Assembly (NCBI RefSeq): GCF_002368415.1
Contig: NZ_AP018290.1
Location: 6,337,614 to 6,401,613 of the forward strand
DNA from: Calothrix sp. NIES-4105
Lineage (GTDB): Bacteria > Cyanobacteriota > Cyanobacteriia > Cyanobacteriales > Nostocaceae
Reading direction: 5' to 3'
DNA length: 64,000 nucleotides
Part shown: piece after piece, positions 53,568 through 62,838 of the stretch
Numbering within the stretch: position 1 is the first letter of the stretch
Layout of the letters: each line of letters opens with the position of its first letter
Notes under the pieces: model-generated
The model's input: only the letters and a program-made list of their open reading frames with translations
Database searches by the model: none
Told to the model about the DNA's origin: nothing
Translations under genes and position numbers: made by a program

Positions 53568-54398
53568 ATGACCTGCATATCTGAACGCTTTCAAACTCTT
53601 AGAAACCGCAATCAATGCGCCCTAATTCCTTTTATTACTGCCGGCGATCCGGATTTAGAAACTACAGCAGAAGCACTTCGTATTTTAGATAGTAATGGTG
53701 CAGATTTCATCGAGTTGGGTGTTCCCTATTCTGATCCTCTTGCGGATGGCCCTGTAATTCAAGCAGCAGCAACGCGCGCGCTGCAACGGGGAACCAAATT
53801 AGAGCAAGTGTTAGAAATGTTAGCAGAAGTTAGCCCTAACTTGCAAGCGCCGATAATTTTATTTACATACTACAATCCCATTTTGAATTTGGGAATTCAG
53901 TCATTTTTGGCAGAAGTTGCAAGTGTTGGAGTCAAGGGTTTAGTCGTTCCAGATTTACCACTTGAAGAAGCTTCACAGTTAATTGAGACGGCTAAAGAGT
54001 TTGGAATTGAGGTCATTTTATTAGTGGCGCCTACGAGTTCCAAAGAAAGAATAGAAGCGATAGCACACCAATCACAAGGATTTATTTATTTGGTGAGCGT
54101 GACAGGTGTCACAGGAATGCGGAACCAAATTCAAGACCGAGTGGAAAACTTACTTCAGGATATGCGAAGTGTAACTGATAAACCTATCGGTGTTGGCTTT
54201 GGTATTTCTGGTATAGAACAAGCTCGTCAAGTAACTGATTGGGGTGCAGACGCTGTAATTGTTGGTAGTGCTTTTGTTAAACGGCTTGCTAGTGGAACTC
54301 CATCTGAAGGACTTCAAGCTCTCGAAGAACTTTGTCGCGAACTCAAAACTGCAATTTCTTCTACTAAATCTCTTGAGCAAGTTGCTGTTGCTAAGTAA
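53568..54398 (+). CDS. trpA: Tryptophan synthase alpha subunit
   Basis: 276 residues. TrpA splits indole-3-glycerol phosphate to indole and G3P. It has [16 protein letters not shown], the catalytic Glu in [19 protein letters not shown], the catalytic Asp in VPDLPLEEA, and [10 protein letters not shown] and [13 protein letters not shown]. The length is normal. It lies between trpC and trpB in the dedicated aromatic block. A hairpin of the AGATTCCCGACTTC family (54410-54442) follows the stop. Confidence 0.96.
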   Translation: MTCISERFQTLRNRNQCALIPFITAGDPDLETTAEALRILDSNGADFIELGVPYSDPLADGPVIQAAATRALQRGTKLEQVLEMLAEVSPNLQAPIILFTYYNPILNLGIQSFLAEVASVGVKGLVVPDLPLEEASQLIETAKEFGIEVILLVAPTSSKERIEAIAHQSQGFIYLVSVTGVTGMRNQIQDRVENLLQDMRSVTDKPIGVGFGISGIEQARQVTDWGADAVIVGSAFVKRLASGTPSEGLQALEELCRELKTAISSTKSLEQVAVAK

Positions 54399-54409
54399 CT
54401 TGAATTTTA

Positions 54410-54442
54410 AGATTCCCGACTTCTTAAATAAGTCGGAAATCT
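54410..54442. terminator. AGATTCCCGACTT hairpin after trpA
   Basis: AGATTCCCGACTTCTTA and TAAGTCGGAAATCT form a stem. A near-identical hairpin lies at 61988-62020. It is probably an intergenic repeat and may act as a weak terminator or RNA stabiliser between trpA and trpB. Confidence 0.6.
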
Positions 54443-54473
54443 AACCCTAACAATTTATATAGGATTTAAAACC

Positions 54474-55715
54474 GTGGTTAGTACTCCAGATATTCAAAGC
54501 CAAATCACATCACAAACACAACTTCCTGACTCGTTGGGTAGATTTGGAAAATTCGGTGGTAAATACGTCCCCGAAACTTTAATGCCTGCTCTAGCGGAAC
54601 TTGAAACTGCATTTTATCAGTATCGCAATGATCCCGACTTCCAAGCCGAACTGCAAAATCTACTCCGTGACTACGTTGGTAGACCTAACCCTTTGTATTT
54701 TGCTGAACGTCTCACCGCTCATTACGCGCGACCCGATGGAACAGGACCGCAAATCTATCTAAAGCGTGAGGATTTAAATCATACAGGCGCGCATAAAATA
54801 AATAATGCATTGGCACAGGTGTTACTAGCCAAACGCATGGGCAAACAAAGGATTATTGCAGAAACTGGGGCAGGACAGCACGGTGTTGCAACCGCTACAG
54901 TATGCGCGCGTTTCGGTCTTGATTGTGTCATCTACATGGGTGTTCAAGACATGGAGCGGCAATCTCTAAACGTGTTCCGGATGCGGTTGATGGGCGCCGA
55001 GGTGCGTCCAGTAGAAGCTGGTACTGGAACGCTCAAGGATGCAACATCAGAAGCGATACGTGATTGGGTAACGAATGTTGAAACTACACATTACATCCTA
55101 GGTTCAGTTGCTGGTCCGCATCCATATCCAATGATAGTACGCGACTTCCACGCGATAATTGGTAAGGAAACGCGCGTTCAGTCTAAGGAAAAATGGGGTG
55201 GACTGCCTGATATCTTGGTTGCTTGTGTAGGTGGAGGTTCCAACGCAATTGGATTATTCACTGAATTCGTCAACGAATCTTCAGTACGTATAATCGGTGT
55301 TGAAGCTGCTGGTGAAGGAGTTGACACAGACAAACATGCCGCAACTCTAACATATGGACGTGTAGGAGTTTTGCATGGTGCAATGAGTTACCTATTGCAA
55401 GATAGCGACGGTCAGGTCATTGAGGCACACTCGATTAGTGCTGGTTTAGATTATCCTGGCGTTGGTCCCGAACATAGCTACTTGAAAGAAATTGGGCGAG
55501 TTGAATACTACAGTATTACTGATGAAGAAGCTTTAGAAGCATTCCAACGTCTCTCCAAACTTGAAGGAATCATTCCGGCTTTGGAAACTTCCCACGCTAT
55601 TGCTTATTTAGAAAAACTCTGCCCAGAACTCGAAGGTAGCCCACATATTGTGATTAATTGTTCGGGTAGAGGTGACAAGGACGTGCAAACTGTCGCTAAA
55701 GTTTTGAATATTTAG
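54474..55715 (+). CDS. trpB: Tryptophan synthase beta subunit
   Basis: 413 residues with a GTG start and AGGA ten bases upstream. This PLP enzyme joins indole and serine to form tryptophan. Motifs are [19 protein letters not shown], the PLP Lys in [30 protein letters not shown], and the phosphate loop [12 protein letters not shown]. It is full length. Three tandem 36-base copies of a GGTGGGCA palindrome unit follow the stop and separate it from trpD. Confidence 0.97.
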   Translation: MVSTPDIQSQITSQTQLPDSLGRFGKFGGKYVPETLMPALAELETAFYQYRNDPDFQAELQNLLRDYVGRPNPLYFAERLTAHYARPDGTGPQIYLKREDLNHTGAHKINNALAQVLLAKRMGKQRIIAETGAGQHGVATATVCARFGLDCVIYMGVQDMERQSLNVFRMRLMGAEVRPVEAGTGTLKDATSEAIRDWVTNVETTHYILGSVAGPHPYPMIVRDFHAIIGKETRVQSKEKWGGLPDILVACVGGGSNAIGLFTEFVNESSVRIIGVEAAGEGVDTDKHAATLTYGRVGVLHGAMSYLLQDSDGQVIEAHSISAGLDYPGVGPEHSYLKEIGRVEYYSITDEEALEAFQRLSKLEGIIPALETSHAIAYLEKLCPELEGSPHIVINCSGRGDKDVQTVAKVLNI

Positions 55716-55822
55716 TAAGGTGGGCACTGCCTACCCTACATGGTATTTCAGTAAGGTGGGCACTGCCCACCCTACATGGTATTTCAGTAAGGTGGGCACT
55801 GCCCACCCTACATGGTATTTCA
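55715..55822. repeat. Three tandem 36-base palindrome units
   Basis: Units starting GTAAGGTGGGCACTGCC at 55715, 55751 and 55787, each followed by CCCTACATGGTATTTCA. The first copy has one base change (CTACC for CCACC) and overlaps the last base of the trpB stop codon. Confidence 0.95.
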
Positions 55823-55844
55823 AAAATTAAATAGGAATCCTATA

Positions 55845-56945
55845 ATGGTTGCAGTTACACAAGTCTCCACTTCTATGCCCGTTATTCCTGATTCTGATTG
55901 GTCAGGAATATTAAAACAATTACTCAACTGCCAGTCGCTTTCTGTAACCCAAGCTACCGAACTTATGCATGGTTGGCTTAGAGAGGCGATTCCTCCTGAA
56001 TTGTCAGGCGCCATTCTTACGGCGATTCAAGCCAAAGGTGTGTCTTCTGATGAGCTTGTGGGTATGGCGCGCGTTTTGCAAGCGCAGTCAAAAGGTCAGT
56101 CGGCAAGTAATTTCGATTCGACCAATTTTGATACTCTTATTGATACCTGTGGAACTGGTGGTGATGGCGCCTCAACGTTTAATATTTCTACTGCTGTTGC
56201 GTTTGTTGCCGCAGCAGCAGGAGTGAAAGTTGCTAAACATGGTAGTCGTTCGGCTTCGAGTAAAACAGGTTCGGCTGATGTTCTTGAATGTTTAGGTATA
56301 AACCTTAACGCTTCTGAAGCAAAAGTAAGAGCAGCTGTAAACGAGGTAGGCATTACATTTCTATTCGCTCCTGGTTGGCATCCTGCACTTAAATCTGTAG
56401 CTTCTCTGCGGAAGTCGCTTAAGATACGTACAGTTTTTAACTTGCTTGGTCCTTTGGTAAACCCGATGCGTCCCACTGGACAGATAATCGGTGTATATAA
56501 TCCACTGTTGTTAGAAACAGTAGCCAAAGCATTATCACAGTTAGGAACCAGACGCGCGCTGATACTTCACGGACGTGAAAGATTAGATGAAGCTGGTTTA
56601 GCTGATGTTACAGACTTAGCAATATTACAAAACGGACAAGTTAGCTCAGGTGTACTGAATCCACAAGAAATAGGTTTATCGCCTGCGCCAACCGAAGCTC
56701 TGTGCGGTGGAGAAGTCGAAGAGAATGCTGAAATATTAAAAGCGGTGCTACAAGGTAAAGGTACGCAAGCGCAACAAGACGTAGTTGCTTTAAATACAGC
56801 TTTAGCTCTTGAAGTCTCAGAAATATTCGACGATACACCTGATTTCACAGAGCGTTGTCTAAAAGGCGTTTTACTAGCCAAAAAAGTTCTCCAAAGCGGA
56901 GAAGCATGGACAAAGCTAGAAAAACTAGCCCAGTTCCTCAAATAA
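55845..56945 (+). CDS. trpD: Anthranilate phosphoribosyltransferase (TrpD)
   Basis: 366 residues from the ATG at 55845, with AGGA nine bases upstream. The frame opens 33 bases earlier inside the repeat. TrpD adds phosphoribose to anthranilate. It has [20 protein letters not shown] for PRPP binding, [18 protein letters not shown], and [20 protein letters not shown]. The length and motifs are normal. It lies between trpB and aroG. Confidence 0.96.
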   Translation: MVAVTQVSTSMPVIPDSDWSGILKQLLNCQSLSVTQATELMHGWLREAIPPELSGAILTAIQAKGVSSDELVGMARVLQAQSKGQSASNFDSTNFDTLIDTCGTGGDGASTFNISTAVAFVAAAAGVKVAKHGSRSASSKTGSADVLECLGINLNASEAKVRAAVNEVGITFLFAPGWHPALKSVASLRKSLKIRTVFNLLGPLVNPMRPTGQIIGVYNPLLLETVAKALSQLGTRRALILHGRERLDEAGLADVTDLAILQNGQVSSGVLNPQEIGLSPAPTEALCGGEVEENAEILKAVLQGKGTQAQQDVVALNTALALEVSEIFDDTPDFTERCLKGVLLAKKVLQSGEAWTKLEKLAQFLK

Positions 56946-57170
56946 AACACCCCTCCCCGCAACCTACCGTGTACACATAAGTCTCTCTTTCTTCTCTTTC
57001 TTCTTTTTCTTTGTGTTCTTTGTGTCTTTGTGGTTCTTTAAAGAGATAAACCACAAAGAACACAAAGGTCACAAAGGGGGGAAAAGAAGGAGTTATTAAA
57101 GATGTGTGTATACGACAGCCCCGCAACGGGGAGGGGTTCCAAAAACCAAAATCATACAATCCAAAATCTT
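56946..57170. repeat. CACAAAG inverted repeats before aroG
   Basis: TTTGTGTTCTTTGTGTCTTT then GTGGTTCTTTAAAGAGATAA is followed by ACCACAAAGAACACAAAGG, a long inverted pair (about 57008-57076). The split CCCCTCCCCGCAACCTACCG (56952) pairs with CGGGGAGGGG (57127). The frame of aroG is open through it, but the family start is at 57171. Confidence 0.75.
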
Positions 57171-58238
57171 ATGTTAGTAGTACTCAAAGCTGGTATTCCA
57201 GCAATCGAAATTGACCATATCACTGAAGAAATTCGTTCCTTTTTGAACGTTTCAATCGAGAAAAGCGTTGGAAAGCATAAAATAGTGCTGGGACTGATTG
57301 GTGATACTGCCACTGTTGACCCATTTCATGTGCAAAAAGTTAGCCCTTGGATTGAACAAGTATTCCACATTGAAAAAGCATTCAAACGCGCGAGTCGTGA
57401 ATACCGTTATGGTGAAGCTAGTGAAATTATTGTTCCCACTCCCAACGGTGATGTTTACTTTGGTGAAAACCATCCGGTTGTTTTGGTAGCAGGACCTTGC
57501 TCGGTTGAAAACGAAGCAATGATTGTTGAAACCGCAGAAAGAGTTAAAGCTGCAGGAGCGAAGTTTTTACGAGGAGGCGCCTTTAAACCTCGTACTTCAC
57601 CATATGCATTCCAAGGACATGGCGAAAGCGCGCTCGAATTATTAGATACAGCGCGTAAAGCTACAGGTTTAGGCATCATTACCGAAGTAATGGATACTGC
57701 TGATTTACCAGCCATTGCAAAATTTGCCGACGTAATACAAGTCGGCGCGCGGAACATGCAAAACTTCTCGCTGCTGAAAAAAGTTGGCGCCCAAGATAAA
57801 CCAGTGCTACTAAAACGCGGCTTATCTGCCACGATTGATGAATGGTTGATGTCAGCAGAATATATTCTTGCAGCAGGAAACCCGAATGTAATTTTCTGCG
57901 AGCGCGGAATCAGAACATGTGATGATAAGTACACCCGCAATATATTAGATTTATCAGCGATTCCTGTGTTGCGTCAGTTAACACATCTTCCAATTATGAT
58001 AGACCCTAGCCATGCAACAGGTAAATCCGAATTAGTTGCACCAATGGCAAAAGCAGCTATAGCAGCAGGCGCCGATTCGTTAATGATTGAAGTACATCCT
58101 AACCCAGCAAAAGCACTATCTGATGGTCCTCAATCTTTAACTCCTGACAGTTTCGACAAGCTGGTTAAAGAAATTTCGGTTTTTGGTAAAGCAGTTGATC
58201 GTTGGGAACAACCAACTCAAGTACCTGCATTAGTTTAG
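57171..58238 (+). CDS. aroG: DAHP synthase (3-deoxy-7-phosphoheptulonate synthase)
   Basis: 355 residues from the ATG at 57171 (MLVVLKAGIPAIEIDHITEE). The first roughly 70 residues form the ferredoxin-like regulatory domain of AroF/AroA(Q)-type enzymes, before the TIM barrel. The barrel has VAGPCSVENEAMIVE, KFLRGGAFKPRTSPYAFQG, KPVLLKRGLSATIDEW, ERGIRT and DPSHATGKSELV. It condenses PEP and erythrose 4-phosphate at the entry of the shikimate pathway and feeds the dedicated Trp and Tyr branches. It is the last gene of the locus. A strong hairpin follows at 58262-58290. Confidence 0.95.
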   Translation: MLVVLKAGIPAIEIDHITEEIRSFLNVSIEKSVGKHKIVLGLIGDTATVDPFHVQKVSPWIEQVFHIEKAFKRASREYRYGEASEIIVPTPNGDVYFGENHPVVLVAGPCSVENEAMIVETAERVKAAGAKFLRGGAFKPRTSPYAFQGHGESALELLDTARKATGLGIITEVMDTADLPAIAKFADVIQVGARNMQNFSLLKKVGAQDKPVLLKRGLSATIDEWLMSAEYILAAGNPNVIFCERGIRTCDDKYTRNILDLSAIPVLRQLTHLPIMIDPSHATGKSELVAPMAKAAIAAGADSLMIEVHPNPAKALSDGPQSLTPDSFDKLVKEISVFGKAVDRWEQPTQVPALV

Positions 58239-58261
58239 GTTAAAACCTAGCTTGCTACTAT

Positions 58262-58290
58262 AAACCCGGTTTTTCCATGAAATCGGGTTT
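58262..58290 (+). terminator. Terminator-like hairpin after aroG
   Basis: AAACCCGGTTT (58262-58272) pairs with AAATCGGGTTT (58280-58290) over 11 positions with one G-T, and CTTCTC follows. It fits an intrinsic terminator closing the scytonemin/ebo/trp run. The remaining AT-rich bases up to 58532 hold the promoter of the next gene. Confidence 0.75.
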
Positions 58291-58532
58291 CTTCTCAAGT
58301 TCAACAAAATTGACAGACAAATCGAAAAATTTTTCATTGTCATCGTTTACATATATATTGTACATTTCTATTGAAGAGAGTGACATCTAAGTTTCAAAAT
58401 TAGATAAAGCTAAACAAAGCTTCTTTAGGAATCAAACAATAATTAAGCAGACAAATAATCGTATATATAGTATTTTTTTGTTTGCATAACATCGCATCAA
58501 AATATTGCCCTAAATAATTGAGGAATAATACC

Positions 58533-59660
58533 GTGGTTACACCTATGGATAGTAGTAGTAATCCCCTTACTACTTCGTTGGATAGTACTAGTCCTTTTGG
58601 AAGTCTTGGTAATTCATTGAGTACCGATAGCAATGTTTTTCCAAGCAATACATCTTTCGGCAGCAGTAGTAGCAGCATCCCAACTTCAGATTCAATCCTC
58701 TCTGAAATTTCTAATAGATTTGATACTGAAGGTAATAATCTACCTTTAACAAGTACAACTAGTGCTGAAAATCCCTTTACAAGTCAAGGAAATGGCGCCC
58801 AAAACTTCGGTCTAAGAATCCGAACTGCTATTGACAGCATGGTAGGGGGTGTAGGTGGTTCCGGTGCTGGTATACCAGTAGGCGGCACAGGTAGTGAATC
58901 AAGTGGTAATGGCACTCCAACAACAGGTAACAATGGTTCCGGTAGCGACAGACCCAACCTTGGACCCTTCGACCGCCTGCTTGATATCCCAGGTGTAAAC
59001 GGAGTAGAAGATATATTTGGTGGTCTTGGTGGTGGAGACGGCAGCGGTGGTAACGGTGGTTCTTTTGGTGGTGGTGCCTCTGGAGGTAGTCCCTTTACTG
59101 GCTTTGGTGACCCCAATGCGCCTGGTAGCGCACTTTTTGGCGGTCAAAACCCTTGGAGTGCTATAAATACTGCCCAAGCAGGTGCAGATAATGGCAGTGG
59201 TGGCAGTCCTGTCGCGGGTGGCAACTCATTTGGTAGCGGTAGCGGTAGCGGTAATCCTTTTACTAGTGGAGTCAGCACTCCAGTCGCAGCAGACGCAGGC
59301 ACAACGGCGCCAAATATTGGTGGAGATTCATTTAGTGGTCAATGGACATGGGATTTTGCTGAATTAGAAAATGGCGGTGGCATCCCATCCTTTGGTGGTG
59401 GAAGCGGCGGTGAAATACCATCCTTTGGTGGTGGAAGCGGCGGTGGAATACCATCCTTTGGTGGTGGAAGCGGCGGTGGAATGCCATCCTTTGGTGGTGG
59501 AAGCGGCGGTGGAATGCCATCCTTTGGTGGTGGAGAGCGGCGGTGGAATGCCATCCTTTGGTGGTGGAAGCGGCGGTGGAATGCCATCCTTTGGTGGTGG
59601 AAGCGGCGGTGGAATGCCATCCTTTGGTGGAAGCGGCAGTGGAATCCCATCATTCGTTAA
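58533..59660 (+). CDS. Gly/Ser-rich repeat protein, frameshifted in its repeat array
   Basis: The GTG at 58533 has GAGGAA eight bases upstream and gives about 375 residues as read. The N-terminal half is Ser/Asn/Thr-rich (MDSSSNPLTTSLDSTSPFGS), the middle Gly/Ser-rich, and the end an 11-residue tandem repeat, (I/M)PSFGGGSGGG, from a 33-base unit (about 59386-59630). At about 59535 one unit has an extra G (GGAGAGC for GGAAGC). The frame then gives RRWNAILWWWK repeats and stops at 59660. Without the extra base it would continue as further PSFGGGSGGG units to IPSFVNGQNSFA at 59682. The family is not recognised. There is no signal peptide. It is paralogous in style to the next gene. Confidence 0.7.
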   Translation: MVTPMDSSSNPLTTSLDSTSPFGSLGNSLSTDSNVFPSNTSFGSSSSSIPTSDSILSEISNRFDTEGNNLPLTSTTSAENPFTSQGNGAQNFGLRIRTAIDSMVGGVGGSGAGIPVGGTGSESSGNGTPTTGNNGSGSDRPNLGPFDRLLDIPGVNGVEDIFGGLGGGDGSGGNGGSFGGGASGGSPFTGFGDPNAPGSALFGGQNPWSAINTAQAGADNGSGGSPVAGGNSFGSGSGSGNPFTSGVSTPVAADAGTTAPNIGGDSFSGQWTWDFAELENGGGIPSFGGGSGGEIPSFGGGSGGGIPSFGGGSGGGMPSFGGGSGGGMPSFGGGERRWNAILWWWKRRWNAILWWWKRRWNAILWWKRQWNPIIR

Positions 59661-59686
59661 TGGTCAAAACTCGTTTGCTTAATAAC

Positions 59687-59757
59687 GGGCAGCACAGATA
59701 GCAGTTTTATAGGTGATGGTAGCTCTTTAAGTGATACCAATCCATTTGCAGGTTAAA
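59687..59757 (+). pseudogene. C-terminal relic of a NPFAG-type protein
   Basis: Past the stops, another frame reads GSTDSSFIGDGSSLSDTNPF then AG and TAA (59755-59757). NPFAG is the core motif of the next protein's repeats. It seems to be the former C-terminus of this gene or of a fused paralogue, cut off by frameshifts. Confidence 0.5.
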
Positions 59758-59767
59758 CCGTAAGTAA

Positions 59768-59792
59768 AAACGCTCTTGTAAAAAGAGCGTTT
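59768..59792 (+). terminator. Intrinsic-type terminator
   Basis: AAACGCTCTT-GTAAA-AAGAGCGTTT is a perfect 10-bp stem followed by CTGC. It separates the two repeat-protein genes. Confidence 0.8.
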
Positions 59793-59937
59793 CTGCTAAA
59801 GGCTTTAGAACGAGTCTGCATAAAAAATGGAATGAATATTGAATAACTAAATATTCGCGCTGTCGGCTTATTTTTTCTATTGAATGTTGATTTATACTAC
59901 AAACTTTTGTTCTATTAAATATAAAGGGTTATTGTTA

Positions 59938-61956
59938 ATGGAGACAGGATTTTCAGTTACATCGCTTAACGATAATGCTAATACAGTTGCTACTACCTCT
60001 TTATCTGGTGGTGCCAACTTAAGCGCAAGTAGCAGTTCAATATCGATTAGCAGCAGTAATTCTTTACTTGGTGGCACTTTATTCGGTAAAAGTAGTAGTG
60101 GTGGTTTTGGAAGTCGCGCGTTTGGTGGCAACATAATTGTTGGTAACAACGAATCAGTAATTCCAGGAGATAATCCACAGGGTTTTGCGACACAAGCAAG
60201 AAATACTCTTAATAACTTTGTTAGCGTAATTTTTGATAAGCTTAATGAGAAATTTGTAAGTGAGGGCGGTGATAAAAAGACTTACTCAGTTGCAAATGAA
60301 AACCCATTTGCTAATGGTAACAATCCTTTTGGTGAAGGCAATATGCCTGAACTCCCAGCTTTAGACTTTCTAAAGTCGCAATATGGTGAAAACTTTCCTC
60401 TACCATCAGCAACTGATAACGGTAATGCATCTAGTGATAGCAGTAGTATATATTTAAGCGGTAATAGTCCAACTGTTGATAGCGGTGACGATAGCTTAAT
60501 AGCCGCTACAGTCAGTGGTAATGCATCTGTGAGCGCTAGTAGTGATGACTCAGTAACTAGTGGTGGCAACCCATTTGCAGGCGGTGCTAGCGGTGGCAAC
60601 CCATTTGCAGGCGGTGCTAGCGGTGGTAACCCATTTGCAGGCAGTGCTAGCGGTGGCAACCCATTTGCAGGCAGTGCGAGTGGTGGCAACCCATTTGCAG
60701 GCGGTGCTAGCGGTGGCAACCCATTTGCAGGCGGTGTGAGTGATGCCAACCCATTTGCAGGCGGTGCTAGCGGTGGCAACCCATTTGCAGGCGGTGCTAG
60801 CGGTGGCAACCCATTTGCAGGCGGTGCTAGCGGTGGCAACCCATTTGCAGGCAGTATGAGTGGTAATCCTGTAACTGGTGGAGCTAGCGATAATCCTGTA
60901 ACTGGCGGTGGTAGTGATAACCCATTAGTGGGTGCTTCGTTGACGGATACTCTTTCAGGTACCTTAAACTATGTACTAGACTTAAGAGAAAGTTTTAGAA
61001 GCATGGGTTCCAATAGCCTGTTTGGAGGTACAGATAATAACGAATCGCCACTAAAATCTCCTTCCGATCTTTTAAGGCTTTTCCGGTCAGATATGACTGG
61101 TTTTGGTCTTACCGTTGATTCTTTTAGCAATTTGGTTGATGACAATAACCCGTTTGCTGGTTCAGATAATCCGTTTGCTGGCACAAACCCATTTGCTAGT
61201 AATGATAACGGAACTTCAACAGATAACCTTGATGGCAGACTCTTCAAATTCTTGGGATGGGCACTTGATGGAGTTTTACCAGTCACTGGCACTCCTAATG
61301 TTTTCCAAACTCCCGAAGGCGAATTACCTATAGGTTACGGCAACAGAGACTTTGGTTCTGGCAACGCTGTTATTGGTAATGCGAATAGAGACTATGGAAG
61401 CAACAACGGCAGCATCGGTAACAACAATTGGAACTGGGATCACGCCACTGGTAACGCAACCATTGGTAATGGTAACTGGAATTTCTCAAGTAATAATAAA
61501 ACAGTTGGTAATGGCAACTTTAACTTAGATTACAGTAGCGACAATAACACTTTTGGTAATGGGAACTGGAATATTGGAAGGGATAACTCAACGCTTGGCA
61601 ATGGTAACTATAACTTCGGAAGTAACAACCTAGTCATTGGTGATGGTAACTGGGTATTTACAAGTAATAGTATTGTCATTGGTAATGGTAACTGGTCTGT
61701 TGTTCTCGACAACACACCCGCTAATCAACTTACCGTTTCTAGCTTACTTGAAAAAGTTAACAACTTAGCACTAGGGGCACAAATCAAGAGTGTTGTTGAC
61801 GACTTGGTTAGTACAACAGTTCAAAAAATGGGTAATGTCTTTTATGGGTTAACAGATGACTTCGACTCTTCACAGAAACAAACTTTCGATAACGTCATTC
61901 GCGATAAAGACACTTTAACTATGCAAAACCCATTTGCATACCTAGCAAGCACCTAG
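59938..61956 (+). CDS. Asn/Gly-rich repeat protein (NPFAG and GNGNW repeats)
   Basis: 672 residues from the ATG at 59938 (METGFSVTSLNDNANTVATT), with AAAGGG upstream. An in-frame start at 59884 is less likely. Residues about 205-305 are a dozen tandem copies of the 10-residue unit SGGNPFAGGA (30-base unit, 60562-60860). Degenerate copies are NPVTGGASD and, later, NPFAGSDNPFAGTNPFA. Residues about 475-595 are a second repeat of about 12-17 residues with cores IGNGNWNF, VGNGNFNL and FGNGNWNI, suggesting a solenoid or beta-helix. The ends are helical. No signal peptide, membrane segment or cysteine cluster is seen. I do not recognise a family. A surface, sheath or condensate-forming role is only a guess. 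Confidence 0.75.
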   Translation: METGFSVTSLNDNANTVATTSLSGGANLSASSSSISISSSNSLLGGTLFGKSSSGGFGSRAFGGNIIVGNNESVIPGDNPQGFATQARNTLNNFVSVIFDKLNEKFVSEGGDKKTYSVANENPFANGNNPFGEGNMPELPALDFLKSQYGENFPLPSATDNGNASSDSSSIYLSGNSPTVDSGDDSLIAATVSGNASVSASSDDSVTSGGNPFAGGASGGNPFAGGASGGNPFAGSASGGNPFAGSASGGNPFAGGASGGNPFAGGVSDANPFAGGASGGNPFAGGASGGNPFAGGASGGNPFAGSMSGNPVTGGASDNPVTGGGSDNPLVGASLTDTLSGTLNYVLDLRESFRSMGSNSLFGGTDNNESPLKSPSDLLRLFRSDMTGFGLTVDSFSNLVDDNNPFAGSDNPFAGTNPFASNDNGTSTDNLDGRLFKFLGWALDGVLPVTGTPNVFQTPEGELPIGYGNRDFGSGNAVIGNANRDYGSNNGSIGNNNWNWDHATGNATIGNGNWNFSSNNKTVGNGNFNLDYSSDNNTFGNGNWNIGRDNSTLGNGNYNFGSNNLVIGDGNWVFTSNSIVIGNGNWSVVLDNTPANQLTVSSLLEKVNNLALGAQIKSVVDDLVSTTVQKMGNVFYGLTDDFDSSQKQTFDNVIRDKDTLTMQNPFAYLAST

Positions 61957-61987
61957 TTTAAGATTCCTTAAGATTCCTAATTCCTTA

Positions 61988-62020
61988 AGATTCCCGACTT
62001 CTTTAAGAAGCCGGGAATCT
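61988..62020 (+). terminator. AGATTCCCGACTTC hairpin
   Basis: AGATTCCCGACTTCTTT and AAGAAGCCGGGAATCT form a long stem 31 bases after the stop. It is the same family as the hairpin at 54410. Confidence 0.75.
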
Positions 62021-62098
62021 AACACTTGACTTGACATTCCTTAATATAACTTTACATAATATATGAAGACCTAGATACTAAAGTTCAAAATCAAAAAT

Positions 62099-62293
62099 AT
62101 GACAAAGCATACCTTTAGTAATGATATTCAAGGTTTGGTTAATGCCCAAGACCTAGGTTATATCGTTTTTGACAAGCGTGAAGCCAAACGTGCCAATGGT
62201 GCAAAACGGCGCCGTCGCTATGAAAATAGACTGCTTAATTATCAGACAGATAACTATTCTGAAAATTTAGGTTCATATTGCCTTCATCATTAA
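62099..62293 (+). CDS. Small basic hypothetical protein
   Basis: 64 residues: MTKHTFSNDIQGLVNAQDLG, then YIVFDKREAKRANGAKRRRR with a strongly basic patch (residues 27-43), ending in NLGSYCLHH. No ribosome site is obvious. The basic patch suggests nucleic acid binding at most. The family is not recognised. It is kept because the frame lies in a position with spacing like a gene and the N-terminal half reads as natural protein. Confidence 0.45.
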   Translation: MTKHTFSNDIQGLVNAQDLGYIVFDKREAKRANGAKRRRRYENRLLNYQTDNYSENLGSYCLHH

Positions 62294-62407
62294 ACCTTAT
62301 GAACTTCATTAAGAATTGTAAACATTTAAAGCTAACTAGTGCTTGGTAACATGATGATTATGTTATAACGGCTACTACGAAAAGTCACAATTTTTGCACG
62401 AGGTAAT

Positions 62408-62740
62408 ATGACTCTGCGTCATTTGAAAGAGTCCATCAAAATCAAAGAGCATTGTACTGGTAGACTTGGAGAGCTACTAGATAAATGTTTTATACATATA
62501 ATTACAGAACCAGAGTATCAAGAATGGGAATTAATAGCAGCCATATTTTTTCCAGACTCGATAGAAAGTGAACTTAACTCTTATCAAGCAGTTATTGAGG
62601 AATTAAGCAATCAGTTAAAAATTTGGCTTGTGCTAGTAAGGGCAAGAGATGTTCTTGAAAGTAAGAGGCGAATTGCTTTGAATAGTGATAATTTAGAAGA
62701 AAAAATTGTTTACCTTGAACTGCAAAGAATTGCCTCATAA
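62408..62740 (+). CDS. Small helical hypothetical protein
   Basis: 110 residues, predicted helical (TLRHLKESIKIKEHCTGRLG, YQAVIEELSNQLKIWLVLVR). Start ATG at 62408 with ACGAGG seven bases upstream. No signal peptide or metal motif. The family is not recognised. An ACTTACGCA...TGCGTAAGT hairpin lies 13 bases after the stop. It stands alone between the repeat protein and the ABC-F gene, which faces it. Confidence 0.6.
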   Translation: MTLRHLKESIKIKEHCTGRLGELLDKCFIHIITEPEYQEWELIAAIFFPDSIESELNSYQAVIEELSNQLKIWLVLVRARDVLESKRRIALNSDNLEEKIVYLELQRIAS

Positions 62741-62752
62741 AATAATTACAGG

Positions 62753-62795
62753 ACTTACGCATGAAAAACTAGAAACCAGGTTTCTTTGCGTAAGT
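62753..62795. repeat. ACTTACGCA inverted repeat
   Basis: ACTTACGCA and TGCGTAAGT surround a second pair, AGAAACC-A-GGTTTCT. It is a compact hairpin between the convergent genes, likely a terminator or intergenic repeat copy. Confidence 0.7.
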
Positions 62796-62838
62796 TCTTA
62801 AATAATTCTTTTCAAATAATCTAAAGTTTAAAATTCGA

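Noticed and set aside
55715-55822. Possible CRISPR-like 36-base repeats
   Set aside because: Three directly adjacent copies with no spacers. They belong to the GGTGGGCA palindrome family.
59332-59653. Long minus-strand frames rich in RFHHQ and PPPKDG
   Set aside because: They are antisense readings of the 33-base Gly repeat.
59371-59682. A separate gene starting within the Gly repeat
   Set aside because: It is the continuation of the upstream gene in the frame that existed before the one-base insertion, not an independent gene.
60282-60839. A 185-codon minus-strand frame rich in PPLAPPANGL
   Set aside because: Antisense of the NPFAGGASGG repeat array.
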